In this document: positions 18,321 to 26,721 of the stretch, in pieces
Layout of the letters: every line of letters begins with the position of its first letter
Position numbering within the stretch: position 1 is the first letter of the stretch
Source of the DNA: Corynebacterium canis
GTDB taxonomy: Bacteria; Actinomycetota; Actinomycetes; Mycobacteriales; Mycobacteriaceae
Assembly (NCBI RefSeq): GCF_030408595.1
Contig: NZ_CP047080.1
Span: 1,819,247-1,883,246 of the forward strand
Direction of reading: 5' to 3'
DNA length: 64,000 nucleotides
Translations under genes and position numbers: made by a program
The notes under the pieces: generated by a model
Told to the model about the DNA's origin: nothing
Database searches by the model: none
What the model saw: the letters and a program-made list of their open reading frames with translations, nothing else

Positions 18321-18800
18321 ATGAGTTGGGGTTCTGAAAAGGAGAAACAGGCTGGGAGCACGGCGCGTCGTTTCTCCGTGCGCGGGCGTCGTCGCAGCGA
18401 CGTTGAGTTGATTACTGACGCCCGGCAGTCCCCGCTCGAAAACTGGCGTCACCGTAAGCGCGTGTACGCGATTTTGCAGGGTTTGCGCATTCCGTTCCTG
18501 CTCGCCTCGGGGGTGGCGTATGTGTGGTTACACAATTGGATATTGGCGGCGATCCTTTTTGTGGTTTCGGTGCCGCTGCCGTGGATTGCGGTGGTGATTG
18601 CAAACGGGGTCGGGGAGCCGCACGATCCGCGGCGGAAACAGGTGTATAAGCCGCAGGTGGCGCGGGAGCGGGCGGCGTATCAGCAACAATTATTGGCTTC
18701 CGGCCCGGCGCATCCGGAGCTATTGCCGGGGGATTCTGCGGGCAGGCTAGAGTTGGATGCGCCACATCATCCGCGTGTGATCGATCACGACGATTCTTAA
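18321..18800 (+). CDS. DUF3099 membrane protein
   Basis: 159 residues from ATG 18321 (MSWGSEKEKQ). A TACCCT box at 18308-18313 lies 7 nt upstream, so a leaderless start here is likely; the ATG at 18315 is the alternative. The basic N-terminus (RRFSVRGRRRSDVELITDAR) matches DUF3099. Two membrane segments (about 50-67 and 70-92) follow, then a charged cytoplasmic tail. Function unknown. It is divergent from DUF3039-helicase and followed closely by the methyltransferase. Confidence 0.8.
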   Translation: MSWGSEKEKQAGSTARRFSVRGRRRSDVELITDARQSPLENWRHRKRVYAILQGLRIPFLLASGVAYVWLHNWILAAILFVVSVPLPWIAVVIANGVGEPHDPRRKQVYKPQVARERAAYQQQLLASGPAHPELLPGDSAGRLELDAPHHPRVIDHDDS

Positions 18801-18838
18801 GTTGTTCGGCGCACGCTCAGCCTTGGAGTGTTTCCCTC

Positions 18839-20365
18839 GTGCATGCTGCGCTTTCCTCGTTTGCCCCGGCGCTGACCGGAACGTTTCGCACTCATTCGTT
18901 TACGCAATCCGGCATTGCGGACCGTTTGGGCCCGGCCGGTGTTGCCGCTTTGTATCGTGGGGAGCCCGCCGCGGTGCGTTGTGCGGTCCGCGGGCATGGT
19001 CCGCTGGAGCAGCTGATTCGCCTAGTGTTGCTTCACGACGCCGCTCCTGCCGCCGCCTTTTCCGAATTGTTCGGCGCCGCCACGGCCGCGGGCTTGGTGG
19101 AATGCGGGGCGTTGCGATATGTGGATTCCGATACGCTGCAGCTGGCCATTGATATCCGCCCGCATCGTTTCGGTGGGGTGGATCATTGGGTGTTTTCGGA
19201 TATGGATGCCGCCATGACGGAGCACGTGCCTGGGCCGGATCACGTATTGGGTGTGGGGGCGGCTTCCCTATCGTTGGTGCAGGCGACGCCGACCTCACCG
19301 GTGCCCACCTTGTTGGATTTGGGCACGGGTTCCGGGGTGCAGGTGTTGGCGCAGCATGGGTGCGCGGCGCATATTACCGCCACGGATGTGCATCCGCGGG
19401 CCTTGGATTTTGCGGCGGCCACGTGGGCGGGTTCGGGGGTGCCGGTGGAGGCGTTGTGCGGGCCCTGGTTCGAACCCGTCGCCGGCCGAACATTCGATCG
19501 AATCGTGGCGAATCCGCCGTTTGTGGTCGGATTGCCGGAGGTGGGTCACGTGTACCGCGACTCCGGGCTGAACCTGGACGGCGCCAGCGAATTGGTGGTC
19601 CGGCAGGCGCCCAAGCATCTCAATCCGGGCGGCACGGCGGTGCTGCTGGCGGCCTGGGTGCACGGCGCGGAGCAATCGTGGCAGCAGCGTGTGGCTTCGT
19701 GGCTGCCGGATACGGGGGTCGCCGCGTGGGTGATTCAGCGCGATATTGCGGACCCCGCATTGTATGTGGGCACCTGGCTGCGGGACGAGTCCCTGGATCC
19801 GCGTTCCATCGAGGCGGCGGCCCGCACCGAGGCGTGGTTGGATCATTTTGCCCAAGCCGGGGTGACGGGCATCGGTTTCGGCTTCGTGGCCATCCAGCGG
19901 CTTGCCGATGATGTCCCCTCGGACATCCTGTGCGAGGAGATGCCGCAGCATTTTACGGATCCGCTCGGCCCGGAGATCGAGGAGTATTTCCGCCGCATCG
20001 CGTGGCTGCGGGATCGTTCCGCAGCGGATATCGCGGCCGAGCGTTATCAGGTGCGCCCCGGGGTGGCCGTGGAAAACGTGTCGGTGGCGGACATCGAGGA
20101 GGGCATGGGGTTCCGGCCCGCCGCGTTGCGGATCACGCGCACCGATGGGCCGCGTTGGAGCCACGAGGTGGATACGCATGTGCACGCCATTGTGGCGGGT
20201 TTGCATCCGCACGGCTTGCCGCTCAATGAGGTGATCGAATTGTATTGCGCCGCCCAGGGTATCGACGCCGCGCCGGTGCTGGAGGCTGCGGTAGGGGCGG
20301 TCGTCGATCTCCTCCGTCACGGTGTTGTGCTGCCGGCGTCGCTCGTGGCGGTGGAACGCTCATGA
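18839..20365 (+). CDS. SAM-dependent methyltransferase (NPPF type)
   Basis: 508 residues. A Rossmann methyltransferase core lies in the middle: motif [15 protein letters not shown] (about 159-172) binds [14 protein letters not shown] is motif II, and [12 protein letters not shown] (about 219-230) is the catalytic NPPF typical of N6-adenine and Gln-N5 methyltransferases such as PrmC and RlmG. The first 150 residues form a separate helical domain and the last 130 another. Its target (rRNA, protein or DNA) cannot be told from sequence. Its stop overlaps the dtd start (ATGA), so the two are coupled, which hints at a translation-related role. Confidence 0.85.
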   Translation: MHAALSSFAPALTGTFRTHSFTQSGIADRLGPAGVAALYRGEPAAVRCAVRGHGPLEQLIRLVLLHDAAPAAAFSELFGAATAAGLVECGALRYVDSDTLQLAIDIRPHRFGGVDHWVFSDMDAAMTEHVPGPDHVLGVGAASLSLVQATPTSPVPTLLDLGTGSGVQVLAQHGCAAHITATDVHPRALDFAAATWAGSGVPVEALCGPWFEPVAGRTFDRIVANPPFVVGLPEVGHVYRDSGLNLDGASELVVRQAPKHLNPGGTAVLLAAWVHGAEQSWQQRVASWLPDTGVAAWVIQRDIADPALYVGTWLRDESLDPRSIEAAARTEAWLDHFAQAGVTGIGFGFVAIQRLADDVPSDILCEEMPQHFTDPLGPEIEEYFRRIAWLRDRSAADIAAERYQVRPGVAVENVSVADIEEGMGFRPAALRITRTDGPRWSHEVDTHVHAIVAGLHPHGLPLNEVIELYCAAQGIDAAPVLEAAVGAVVDLLRHGVVLPASLVAVERS

Positions 20366-20796
20366 AGGCTGTGCTCACGCGGGTAAGTAGCGCCTCGGTG
20401 GAGGTGGACGGGAAAATCGTCGGCGCCATCGACTGCCCCGAAACCGGGGGGCTGCTGGCGCTGGTGGGCGTGGGGCGTGCGGATGCGCCGGACGCGTGGG
20501 AGACGATGGTGCGCAAAATCGCGGAGTTGCGGATCCTGGCCGGGGAAGCCTCGGTAACCGAAGCGGGGGCACCCGTGCTCTTGGTGAGCCAATTCACGCT
20601 CCACGGGAGGACGGCAAAGGGACGGCGGCCGTCGTGGTCGGATGCCGCGCCAGGCGACGTCGCGGAACCGGTGATTGCCAAGATCGCGGCGGGTTTGCGG
20701 GCGCGCGGCATCACGGTGGAAACGGGCGTGTTTGGGGCCATGATGCGGGTGGCTTCCGTCAACGAGGGGCCGTTTACTGTACTTGTGGAGTGCTGA
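20362..20796 (+). CDS. dtd: D-aminoacyl-tRNA deacylase
   Basis: 144 residues. Removes D-amino acids wrongly attached to tRNA. Signature motifs are SQFTLHG and NEGPFT (the GP motif that excludes L-aminoacyl substrates by steric fit); KGRRPSW lies between them. The start at 20362 is fixed by the ATGA overlap with the methyltransferase and by [17 protein letters not shown], the family's usual beginning. The family consensus NxGP is kept. Cytoplasmic homodimer. Confidence 0.93.
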   Translation: MKAVLTRVSSASVEVDGKIVGAIDCPETGGLLALVGVGRADAPDAWETMVRKIAELRILAGEASVTEAGAPVLLVSQFTLHGRTAKGRRPSWSDAAPGDVAEPVIAKIAAGLRARGITVETGVFGAMMRVASVNEGPFTVLVEC

Positions 20797-20842
20797 TAGA
20801 ACCCTAAAGCATTTGTGCTGGCTACGGCTGTTGGTGAGGGCG

Positions 20843-20869
20843 GGGAACTTTTTTCTTAACTAGTCCGTT
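20843..20869 (+). promoter_or_regulatory. SigH-like promoter of sigB
   Basis: GGGAAC at 20843-20848 and CGTT at 20866-20869 leave 19 nt between GGAA and GTT. This fits the corynebacterial SigH pattern (GGAA, 18-20 nt, GTT) and lies 37 nt before the sigB ATG. In C. glutamicum sigB is driven by SigH, so the match is expected. Confidence 0.6.
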
Positions 20870-20905
20870 GAGTGGTTAAGAACTTCAGTCGACTAGGAGG
20901 CACGC

Positions 20906-21895
20906 ATGAGCACTTTGCCCGCGCAGGATTACGACGTCGAAGAGCAGGACCGCGGTAGTCGCCGCGGACATTCAAACGACAATCCATCGGCGGACTTGGT
21001 GCGAGTTTACCTGAATGGGATTGGTAAAACCGCCCTGCTTACTGCCGAAGACGAAGTCGAACTGGCGCAGCAGATCGAGGTTGGTCTGTACGCCGAGTAT
21101 TTGTTAACGGATTCCCCGCAGCCGTTGACCCGCGCCATGAAGCGTGACCTGAAGGTATTGGCCAAGCAGGGCAAGCGGGCCCGGTCGCACCTGTTGGAAG
21201 CTAATCTTCGCCTGGTGGTTTCCTTGGCCAAGCGCTACACCGGCCGCGGCATGCCGCTGCTGGATCTGATCCAGGAGGGGAACCTGGGGCTGATCCGCGC
21301 CATGGAAAAGTTTGACTATACGAAAGGTTTCAAATTTTCTACTTATGCCACGTGGTGGATCCGGCAAGCTATCACCCGCGGCATGGCGGACCAATCCCGC
21401 ACGATCCGCCTCCCCGTGCATTTGGTCGAGCAGGTAAACAAGCTTTCCCGGATTAAGCGCGAACTGTACCAGCATTTGGGGCGCGAGGCCACGAACGAGG
21501 AGCTGGCGGAGGAATCCGGCATTGATGAATCCAAGATTGAGATGCTGCTGCGGCAGTCGCGCGACCCGGTGAGCTTGGACATGCCGGTGGGCGCGGACGA
21601 GGAAGCCCCCCTGGGTGACTTTATTGAGGATTCGGATGCGGCCGATGCGGAAGCTGCGGTGGTTGCGTCGCTGCGGCATTCCGATGTGCGCACGGTGTTG
21701 GCCTCCCTTGAGGTGCGGGAACAAGAAGTGATCGCGTTGCGTTACGGCCTTGATGATGGGGTGCCGCGGACATTGGATCAGATCGGTAGGAAATTCGGCC
21801 TCTCCCGCGAACGGGTGCGCCAGATCGAGCGTGAGGTGATGAGCAAATTACGCGATGGCGAGCGCGCAGCCAAGCTTCGCGAGTACGCTTTATAG
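20906..21895 (+). CDS. sigB: Primary-like sigma factor SigB
   Basis: Group 2 sigma-70 factor used in the shift out of exponential growth and under stress. 329 residues: a short N-terminus without the Lys/Ala tail of SigA, region 1.2 ([17 protein letters not shown]), region 2 with [20 protein letters not shown], region 3, and region 4 with [20 protein letters not shown]. The ATG follows AGGAGG by 6 nt. Placement immediately before dtxR is the corynebacterial norm. A SigH-type promoter lies upstream. Confidence 0.95.
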   Translation: MSTLPAQDYDVEEQDRGSRRGHSNDNPSADLVRVYLNGIGKTALLTAEDEVELAQQIEVGLYAEYLLTDSPQPLTRAMKRDLKVLAKQGKRARSHLLEANLRLVVSLAKRYTGRGMPLLDLIQEGNLGLIRAMEKFDYTKGFKFSTYATWWIRQAITRGMADQSRTIRLPVHLVEQVNKLSRIKRELYQHLGREATNEELAEESGIDESKIEMLLRQSRDPVSLDMPVGADEEAPLGDFIEDSDAADAEAAVVASLRHSDVRTVLASLEVREQEVIALRYGLDDGVPRTLDQIGRKFGLSRERVRQIEREVMSKLRDGERAAKLREYAL

Positions 21896-22026
21896 CGAGA
21901 TAGCTTTTGTATTTTCGATTCCCTCAGATAGAGAGTTATCTCAACGATAAAGCTCAAGTTGCGTAAAATGTATTTTCGTGGTCGCTGCCGCGCGAACATG
22001 TTTTCAAGGGAAAGGGTTTCCGAACC

Positions 22027-22707
22027 GTGAAGGATTTAGTCGACACCACCGAGATGTACCTCCGCACGATTTATGAGCTGGAGGAGGAGGGTGTGACGCC
22101 TTTGCGTGCCCGCATCGCGGAGCGCCTCGACCAATCGGGTCCTACCGTGAGCCAGACGGTTGCCCGGATGGAACGTGACGGTCTCGTGGTTGTCGCGAGC
22201 GATCGTAGCTTGCAGATGACCGAAAAGGGCCGCAAGTTAGCCACCGCCGTGATGCGCAAGCACCGGTTGGCGGAATTGTTACTCACCGAGATTCTGGGGC
22301 TGGATATTGCCAAGGTCCATGCCGAGGCGTGCCGCTGGGAGCATGTGATGAGCGACGAGGTGGAACGCCGCCTCGTCCAAGTTTTGGATAATTACGAGCG
22401 CTCCCCCTTTGGCAACCCGATCCCCGGCCTCACCGCGCTGGGCGTGGACAAGGAGGCGACACCCCCACCCGGGATGCGGGCGGCGGATCTGCCATCGGGC
22501 GAACCGGTGAAGGCAAAGATCATGCAATTGCATGAGATTTTGCAATTTGATACGGATCTGTTTCACACCCTGCACGATGCAGGCATTACGGTCGGCAGCG
22601 AGGTGACGGTGCTGAATCGCAGCGGCGTGGTGGAGCTGACGCGCGGCGACGTGACCGTCACGGTTGGGGACGATTTAAGCCACGCGATCCGCATCGACCC
22701 CGTATAG
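22027..22707 (+). CDS. dtxR: Iron-dependent repressor DtxR
   Basis: Fe2+-activated repressor of iron uptake genes and, in C. diphtheriae, of the toxin gene. 226 residues from a GTG preceded by AAAGGG. The winged helix (about 1-73) includes [16 protein letters not shown], identical to the C. diphtheriae recognition helix. Metal ligands are in place: Met10, His79, Glu83, His98, Cys102 (EACRWEH), Glu105 and His106. The SH3-like third domain (from about 148) is more diverged. A TAAAAT box at about 21965 may be its -10. It should act on the feoA box at 60.7 kb. Downstream galE, its partner in several corynebacteria, is absent here. Confidence 0.96.
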   Translation: MKDLVDTTEMYLRTIYELEEEGVTPLRARIAERLDQSGPTVSQTVARMERDGLVVVASDRSLQMTEKGRKLATAVMRKHRLAELLLTEILGLDIAKVHAEACRWEHVMSDEVERRLVQVLDNYERSPFGNPIPGLTALGVDKEATPPPGMRAADLPSGEPVKAKIMQLHEILQFDTDLFHTLHDAGITVGSEVTVLNRSGVVELTRGDVTVTVGDDLSHAIRIDPV

Positions 22708-22740
22708 CCGCCGTTTCCTCGATTCCCCGCCGGGGCCTGT

Positions 22741-23850
22741 TTAGGCTGCGTCGGGGATTTTTTCGCCGTATTGCCAGGCGAGGTGTTTCGCGGCCCGCAC
22801 GCAGGAATTCAGCGCCAGCCTGCCGAATCCGGTGAGGATCGCCTCGTGCAGCAATTCGGCAAAGCGGTGTTCGGGCACCTCATCGAGGGCGACGCGGACG
22901 GCTGGCAGGGCGCGCACCCACACATCTCCGGCCAGCGTGGTCACCGCAAAGACGCAGAGGGCGTTGGCGCGGAGTTGCCCGCGGAAGTTCCGGGCGGCGG
23001 CCAAGGCGAGCGTGCCCATGGCGGCGGCGTGTTCCCCGCTCGCGGCGGCGAGGGTGGCGTCGCGGAACAGGTTATTGGACCAGTACGCTGCCGCGTATTC
23101 CATGCATTCCTCATCGTGTATGAGCTTTTCGACGCCGCGCCCCTGTCGCTCGATCCGCCGCAACAGCGCCGTAAAACTGGACATGGCAACGGTAAAGGTA
23201 CGCCGACCGTGGGCATTATCCGCCGTGATTTCAGCGAGCATGTCGGCTGCCCGGCGGACGCCTTGTTTGGCGATGCGATTGACCCACTGCCGGTGCTGTT
23301 CGCTGGCATCCGCGCAAAAGAATGCGTAGGCCGCGTCGCGGTCGAGCTCGGGGAGTTCACCGCTGGCCGCGAGGTGTCGAAAAGCGATGGAAGCGTATGG
23401 GGGTGAGATATGGCCGGCTTCCCAACAATCGACGCCCGTGGTGGCGGTGGTGAGTTCGTCCGCGCGCGGCCCACACAGCAAGCGGTAGGGCTCGCCGGTT
23501 TGGATGATTCTGGCGCACCAGGCGGCTTCGATGGACACTGCGAACCGATTGGCGGCCCCCATCAGCGCCTGCAATGCCTGGATGACCTGCTGGTTTTCGA
23601 GCTCCCCGGTGATCGCGTAGACGAACACGATCATGCCTTGGGGGCGGTCGCTAATTCCTGCGAAGACGGCGTCGTAGTATTGTTCGTCGGCGATGCTCAC
23701 GCGGGCTATCGGGCCGAGGGTATACCCGCGTTGTTCATTGGGCGCGAAAAACCCCAATACGAATGATTCCTGGGGGTAGAAACCCAACATCGCGGGGATA
23801 TTGGCAAACATGTCGGCGGGGGTGCATAGCGTTTTCGTGTTTGTGCTCAT
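22741..23850 (-). CDS. DUF4192 family protein
   Basis: 369 residues from ATG 23850 (MSTNTKTLCTPADMFANIP); the longer upstream reading is unlike the family. The conserved beginning LCTPADMFANIPAMLGFYP and SFVLGFF define DUF4192, an actinobacterial family without known function. Later blocks include GMIVFVYAI, DAAYAFFCADASEQH and LALAAARNFRGQLRANAL. It is rich in Ala with mostly helical prediction and has no signal peptide. It is convergent with dtxR and divergent from the PAC2 gene. Confidence 0.82.
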   Translation of the reverse strand: MSTNTKTLCTPADMFANIPAMLGFYPQESFVLGFFAPNEQRGYTLGPIARVSIADEQYYDAVFAGISDRPQGMIVFVYAITGELENQQVIQALQALMGAANRFAVSIEAAWCARIIQTGEPYRLLCGPRADELTTATTGVDCWEAGHISPPYASIAFRHLAASGELPELDRDAAYAFFCADASEQHRQWVNRIAKQGVRRAADMLAEITADNAHGRRTFTVAMSSFTALLRRIERQGRGVEKLIHDEECMEYAAAYWSNNLFRDATLAAASGEHAAAMGTLALAAARNFRGQLRANALCVFAVTTLAGDVWVRALPAVRVALDEVPEHRFAELLHEAILTGFGRLALNSCVRAAKHLAWQYGEKIPDAA

Positions 23851-24178
23851 GAGTTCAGCATGGCTGCAAGAGCGCTGCAAGTCGCGCGTTTCGGGCAGGT
23901 CGACCTGGCCTGTGGATAGTTTTCGGGGTTGTCCACAGGTCCGCGCGGGGCGCTGTAGGTTCGCTGGCAGTGGGGGCACCTGATCCGGTACAATGCCCTA
24001 GCCTTGTGCGTAACCTAGCTTCACGGGGCGGTTTTCTTCTAGTCTGAGAAGACAACGGTTGTGGGAATAGGATCACCCCTAAACTGGGTTGAAACCATTA
24101 GCGCAGGATTCTTGCGCAGCTTTCATCTGATCGTTTTTGTAATTTTGCCATAGTCCGGTTTACCGAAGGAGGATTGTC
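23851..24178. promoter_or_regulatory. Divergent intergenic region with DnaA-box-like inverted pair
   Basis: 328 nt between DUF4192 and PAC2 with no gene. TGTGGATAG (23911-23919) and TTGTCCACA (23929-23937) face each other across 9 nt. Each is at most one or two mismatches from a DnaA box, and together they form an inverted repeat TGTGGA...TCCACA. GAAGGAGG just before 24179 is the PAC2 ribosome site. Confidence 0.45.
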
Positions 24179-25165
24179 ATGGATCGTCACACACGTATGT
24201 ACGACCTCGAGTACCCCTCCCCCGAGGTCGCCGTCACCCCTGAACATGGCCCCACGCTGATCGTTGCGCTGCAAGGTTATGCCGATGCAGGGCATGCGGT
24301 GGAGTCCAGCGCGAATCATTTGCTGCATGCACTTGAGCATCGCCCTGTCGCGTCGTTTCATAGCGACGAATTGATTGATTACCGGTCGCGGCGACCCATC
24401 GCCACGATCGCGGAGAATCAGCTGGCGGATATGGAGGATATCCGCCTGGAAATGCACATTATTCAAGACACTGCGGGCACCCCGTTTTTGCTGCTGACCG
24501 GGCCGGAGCCGGACATGCGGTGGAACGCCTTTACGGAGGCCGTGGTGAGCTTGGTGGATCGGTTCAATGTGGAAAAGACGGTGTGCCTCTACGCCGCGCC
24601 GATGGCGGTGCCGCATACCCGCCCCTTGGTGATCACGGCGCATGGGAACACACCGGCGATGTTGCAACCGCATTTCACCATGGGTGCCACGATCCGGATC
24701 CCGGGTTCCGCGGCGCTGATGTTGGAGTACCAGCTGCATAAGTCGGGCCACCAGGTGGGTGGTTTTACCGCCCACGTTCCGCACTATGTGGCCGCCTCTG
24801 AATTCCCGGAGGCGACATTGAAATTGCTGCGCGCGGTGGAGCGCACGGCGGGTCTGGATTTGCCGTTGGATTCCTTGCAATTGGACGTGGAGCGGACCGC
24901 CGCGCAGCTCAATGAGCAGACGGAGGAATCGCAGGAGATTCAAAAAGTTCTGAAAGTTTTGGAAACGCAATATGACCAAGACCTAGAACGTTATGTGGCG
25001 CGTTCTGAGCAAAGCTCCTTGGCCACTGAGTCCAGCATGCCAACCGGCGATGAACTCGGAGCGGAGTTCGAACGATTCCTGCAGTCGCTGGATAGCCGAG
25101 CTTTGGATTCGGGCTCGGAGCCGCCGTTAGATCCCGTTGAGGATCCCCAAGAGGACAACGATTAA
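24179..25165 (+). CDS. PAC2-family protein
   Basis: 328 residues with a strong GAAGGAGG site 6 nt before ATG. The core GPTLIVALQGYADAGHAVES (about 24-43), FLLLTGPEPDMRW and IRIPGSAALMLEYQL follow the PAC2 (proteasome assembly chaperone 2) fold found in archaea and actinobacteria. The C-terminal 90 residues are acidic with a coiled-coil stretch (LNEQTEESQEIQKVLKVLE). Corynebacteria carry this protein even without a 20S proteasome, so the chaperone name should not be taken as function. No other proteasome gene is in the window. Confidence 0.85.
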   Translation: MDRHTRMYDLEYPSPEVAVTPEHGPTLIVALQGYADAGHAVESSANHLLHALEHRPVASFHSDELIDYRSRRPIATIAENQLADMEDIRLEMHIIQDTAGTPFLLLTGPEPDMRWNAFTEAVVSLVDRFNVEKTVCLYAAPMAVPHTRPLVITAHGNTPAMLQPHFTMGATIRIPGSAALMLEYQLHKSGHQVGGFTAHVPHYVAASEFPEATLKLLRAVERTAGLDLPLDSLQLDVERTAAQLNEQTEESQEIQKVLKVLETQYDQDLERYVARSEQSSLATESSMPTGDELGAEFERFLQSLDSRALDSGSEPPLDPVEDPQEDND

Positions 25166-25172
25166 CCCCCAG

Positions 25173-25216
25173 CACACCCCGTATGAAAAGAGCTCAATGC
25201 TTTTCAGCGGGGTGTG
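25173..25216 (+). terminator. Hairpin after the PAC2 gene
   Basis: CACACCCCG (25173-25181) pairs with CGGGGTGTG (25208-25216); inside it AAAAG pairs with CTTTT. It starts 8 nt past the stop. There is no T tract, so it may be a weak terminator or a leader structure of the following operon. Confidence 0.5.
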
Positions 25217-25295
25217 TTACTGTGTGTGTTACACTGACTCCCCAATTCACTAATTGACTTTTGGTATCAATAATATGTTCGCACTTATGTACATA
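25212..25295 (+). promoter_or_regulatory. Candidate operator region of the uptake operon
   Basis: Two direct copies of GTGTGTTAC (25212-25220 and 25224-25232), the near-palindrome GTGTTACAC (25226-25234) and the perfect palindrome TATGTACATA (25286-25295) cluster in the 165 nt ahead of the first ATPase gene. They do not match the DtxR consensus. The regulator is unknown. Confidence 0.4.
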
Positions 25296-25330
25296 TAGCA
25301 TTTGTGCGGGTGAGGAGCAGTGTCATACAC

Positions 25331-25996
25331 GTGGCAGCACAAGCATCTCAGCGGGGATGCTGCGCCCTAGACGGCGTCCGCATCGCGTACCAGGGAACGC
25401 AAATCCTGCACGTCCCGCAATTTCGCATCGATTCGCCCTGTCGGGTGGCCCTGCTTGGCCCTTCCGGCGCCGGCAAATCTTCCTTTGCCGCGCTCCTTGG
25501 GGACTTCCTTGCCAATGACGCCGCCGTCAGCGGCGATATCGCGCGGCCCGCGTCCATCGGCGCGGTGGCGCAGGATTCCTTTGGAGCGCTCAATCCCCTG
25601 ATGCGCATTATCGATCAAGTCGCGCTGACCTCAAGTTCCCGCAAGGCCGCCGCCGAACGGCTCGAGGCAGTGGGCCTGGGCGAACAATTGCACCGCAGGT
25701 ACCCGCTGCAGCTCTCCGGTGGGCAGCGCCAGCGCGCCGCCATCGCGCTGGCCATCGGCACCTCCCCCGAACTGCTGATCGCCGACGAAATCACCTCCGC
25801 ATTGGACCCCATCGCCAGCGCCGAAGTGATCAAAACCCTGCGGCGCCTCACCGGGCCGGGCACCGCGACCTCATTGCTGCTGATTACCCACAATGAGGCG
25901 GTGGCCTACGCCCTGTGCGAACGCATTATCCGCTTCCACCCCAACGGCGAGGAAGCCGGATTCGTGGCCCTAGAAGCACCGGGAGCGGCAGCATGA
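25331..25996 (+). CDS. ABC transporter ATPase (peptide/metal type), first subunit
   Basis: 221 residues from GTG 25331; GTG 25304 is an alternative start. Walker A is LLGPSGAGKSS (about 37-47), the signature is LSGGQRQRAA, Walker B is LLIADEITSALD, and the switch is THNE. It resembles DppD/NikD-type ATPases but is about 100 residues shorter than usual, ending soon after the switch His and lacking the C-terminal oligopeptide extension and its iron-sulfur cysteines. It should pair with the next ATPase to power the fused permease. Its stop overlaps the next start (ATGA). Confidence 0.88.
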   Translation: MAAQASQRGCCALDGVRIAYQGTQILHVPQFRIDSPCRVALLGPSGAGKSSFAALLGDFLANDAAVSGDIARPASIGAVAQDSFGALNPLMRIIDQVALTSSSRKAAAERLEAVGLGEQLHRRYPLQLSGGQRQRAAIALAIGTSPELLIADEITSALDPIASAEVIKTLRRLTGPGTATSLLLITHNEAVAYALCERIIRFHPNGEEAGFVALEAPGAAA

Positions 25997-26721
25997 TCAC
26001 ATTCGACCATGCGTCCAAAAAACCCGGGATCGTAGACGCCTCATTGAATATTCAGGCGAAAGAAAAAGTGGCGATCATCGGCCGCTCCGGCTCGGGCAAA
26101 ACCACCCTGCTGCGGCTCATCTGCGGCTGGCTGCAACCCGAATCGGGCAGCATTACCGCGCCCGGGCGCAGCGAATTCGCCTATATCCCGCAGGACCTCG
26201 ATGCCAGCCTCAATCCCGCGATGCACATCAGCGATATCGTGCTGGAACCCGTGGTGATCGCCAAGGGGGACGTGGCCGCCGCCAAACAAGCCCTGCCCGA
26301 GCTGCTGGACAGCCTGGGTTTGCCCGCCGATACCGCGCAGCGCAAGCCCCGGGAGCTATCCGGCGGGCAGCGACAACGGGTGGGGATCGCCCGCGCGCTG
26401 ATTGCCAAGCCCTCCGTGATCTACGCCGACGAGGCGTTAAGCGCGCTGGATAGCGCCGCCAGCAAATTGGTCATGGAGCTGTTCGCCCGCCCCGATCTAA
26501 CGGTGCTGCTGGTCACCCACGATCTGTTCGCCGCCGAACGATTCGCACAAAGGTTCTTGATGCTGGACGCCGGGCGCATCGTGGAAGACCTGCCGATTGA
26601 ACGGCTTTGGGACCCATCAGATGCAACTGAAGTTCGATTGAGCTTTATCGCGGCGGAAACGCTGCTGGAACGCGGCCACGCTGCGGCAGCCGCGGCGTCG
26701 AGAAGCGGCGGTGACTTGTAG
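25993..26721 (+). CDS. ABC transporter ATPase (peptide/metal type), second subunit
   Basis: 242 residues. Walker A is IIGRSGSGKTTLL (about 31-43), the signature is LSGGQRQRVGIARAL, Walker B is VIYADEALSALDSA, and the switch is LVTHDLF. It corresponds to DppF/NikE. The ATG is fixed by the ATGA overlap with the first ATPase. Its stop codon shares a base with the following MFS start (TAGTG), so translation is coupled across three genes. It has an Ala-rich C-terminal tail. Confidence 0.88.
   Translation: MITFDHASKKPGIVDASLNIQAKEKVAIIGRSGSGKTTLLRLICGWLQPESGSITAPGRSEFAYIPQDLDASLNPAMHISDIVLEPVVIAKGDVAAAKQALPELLDSLGLPADTAQRKPRELSGGQRQRVGIARALIAKPSVIYADEALSALDSAASKLVMELFARPDLTVLLVTHDLFAAERFAQRFLMLDAGRIVEDLPIERLWDPSDATEVRLSFIAAETLLERGHAAAAAASRSGGDL

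Noticed and set aside
24003..24020. GTAACCTAGCTT, resembling half of a DtxR box
   Set aside because: Only a half match to the 19-bp consensus and not symmetric.
24179..25165. Evidence for a proteasome locus from the PAC2 protein
   Set aside because: No proteasome subunit, Mpa or Pup gene is in the window; PAC2 proteins occur in corynebacteria generally.
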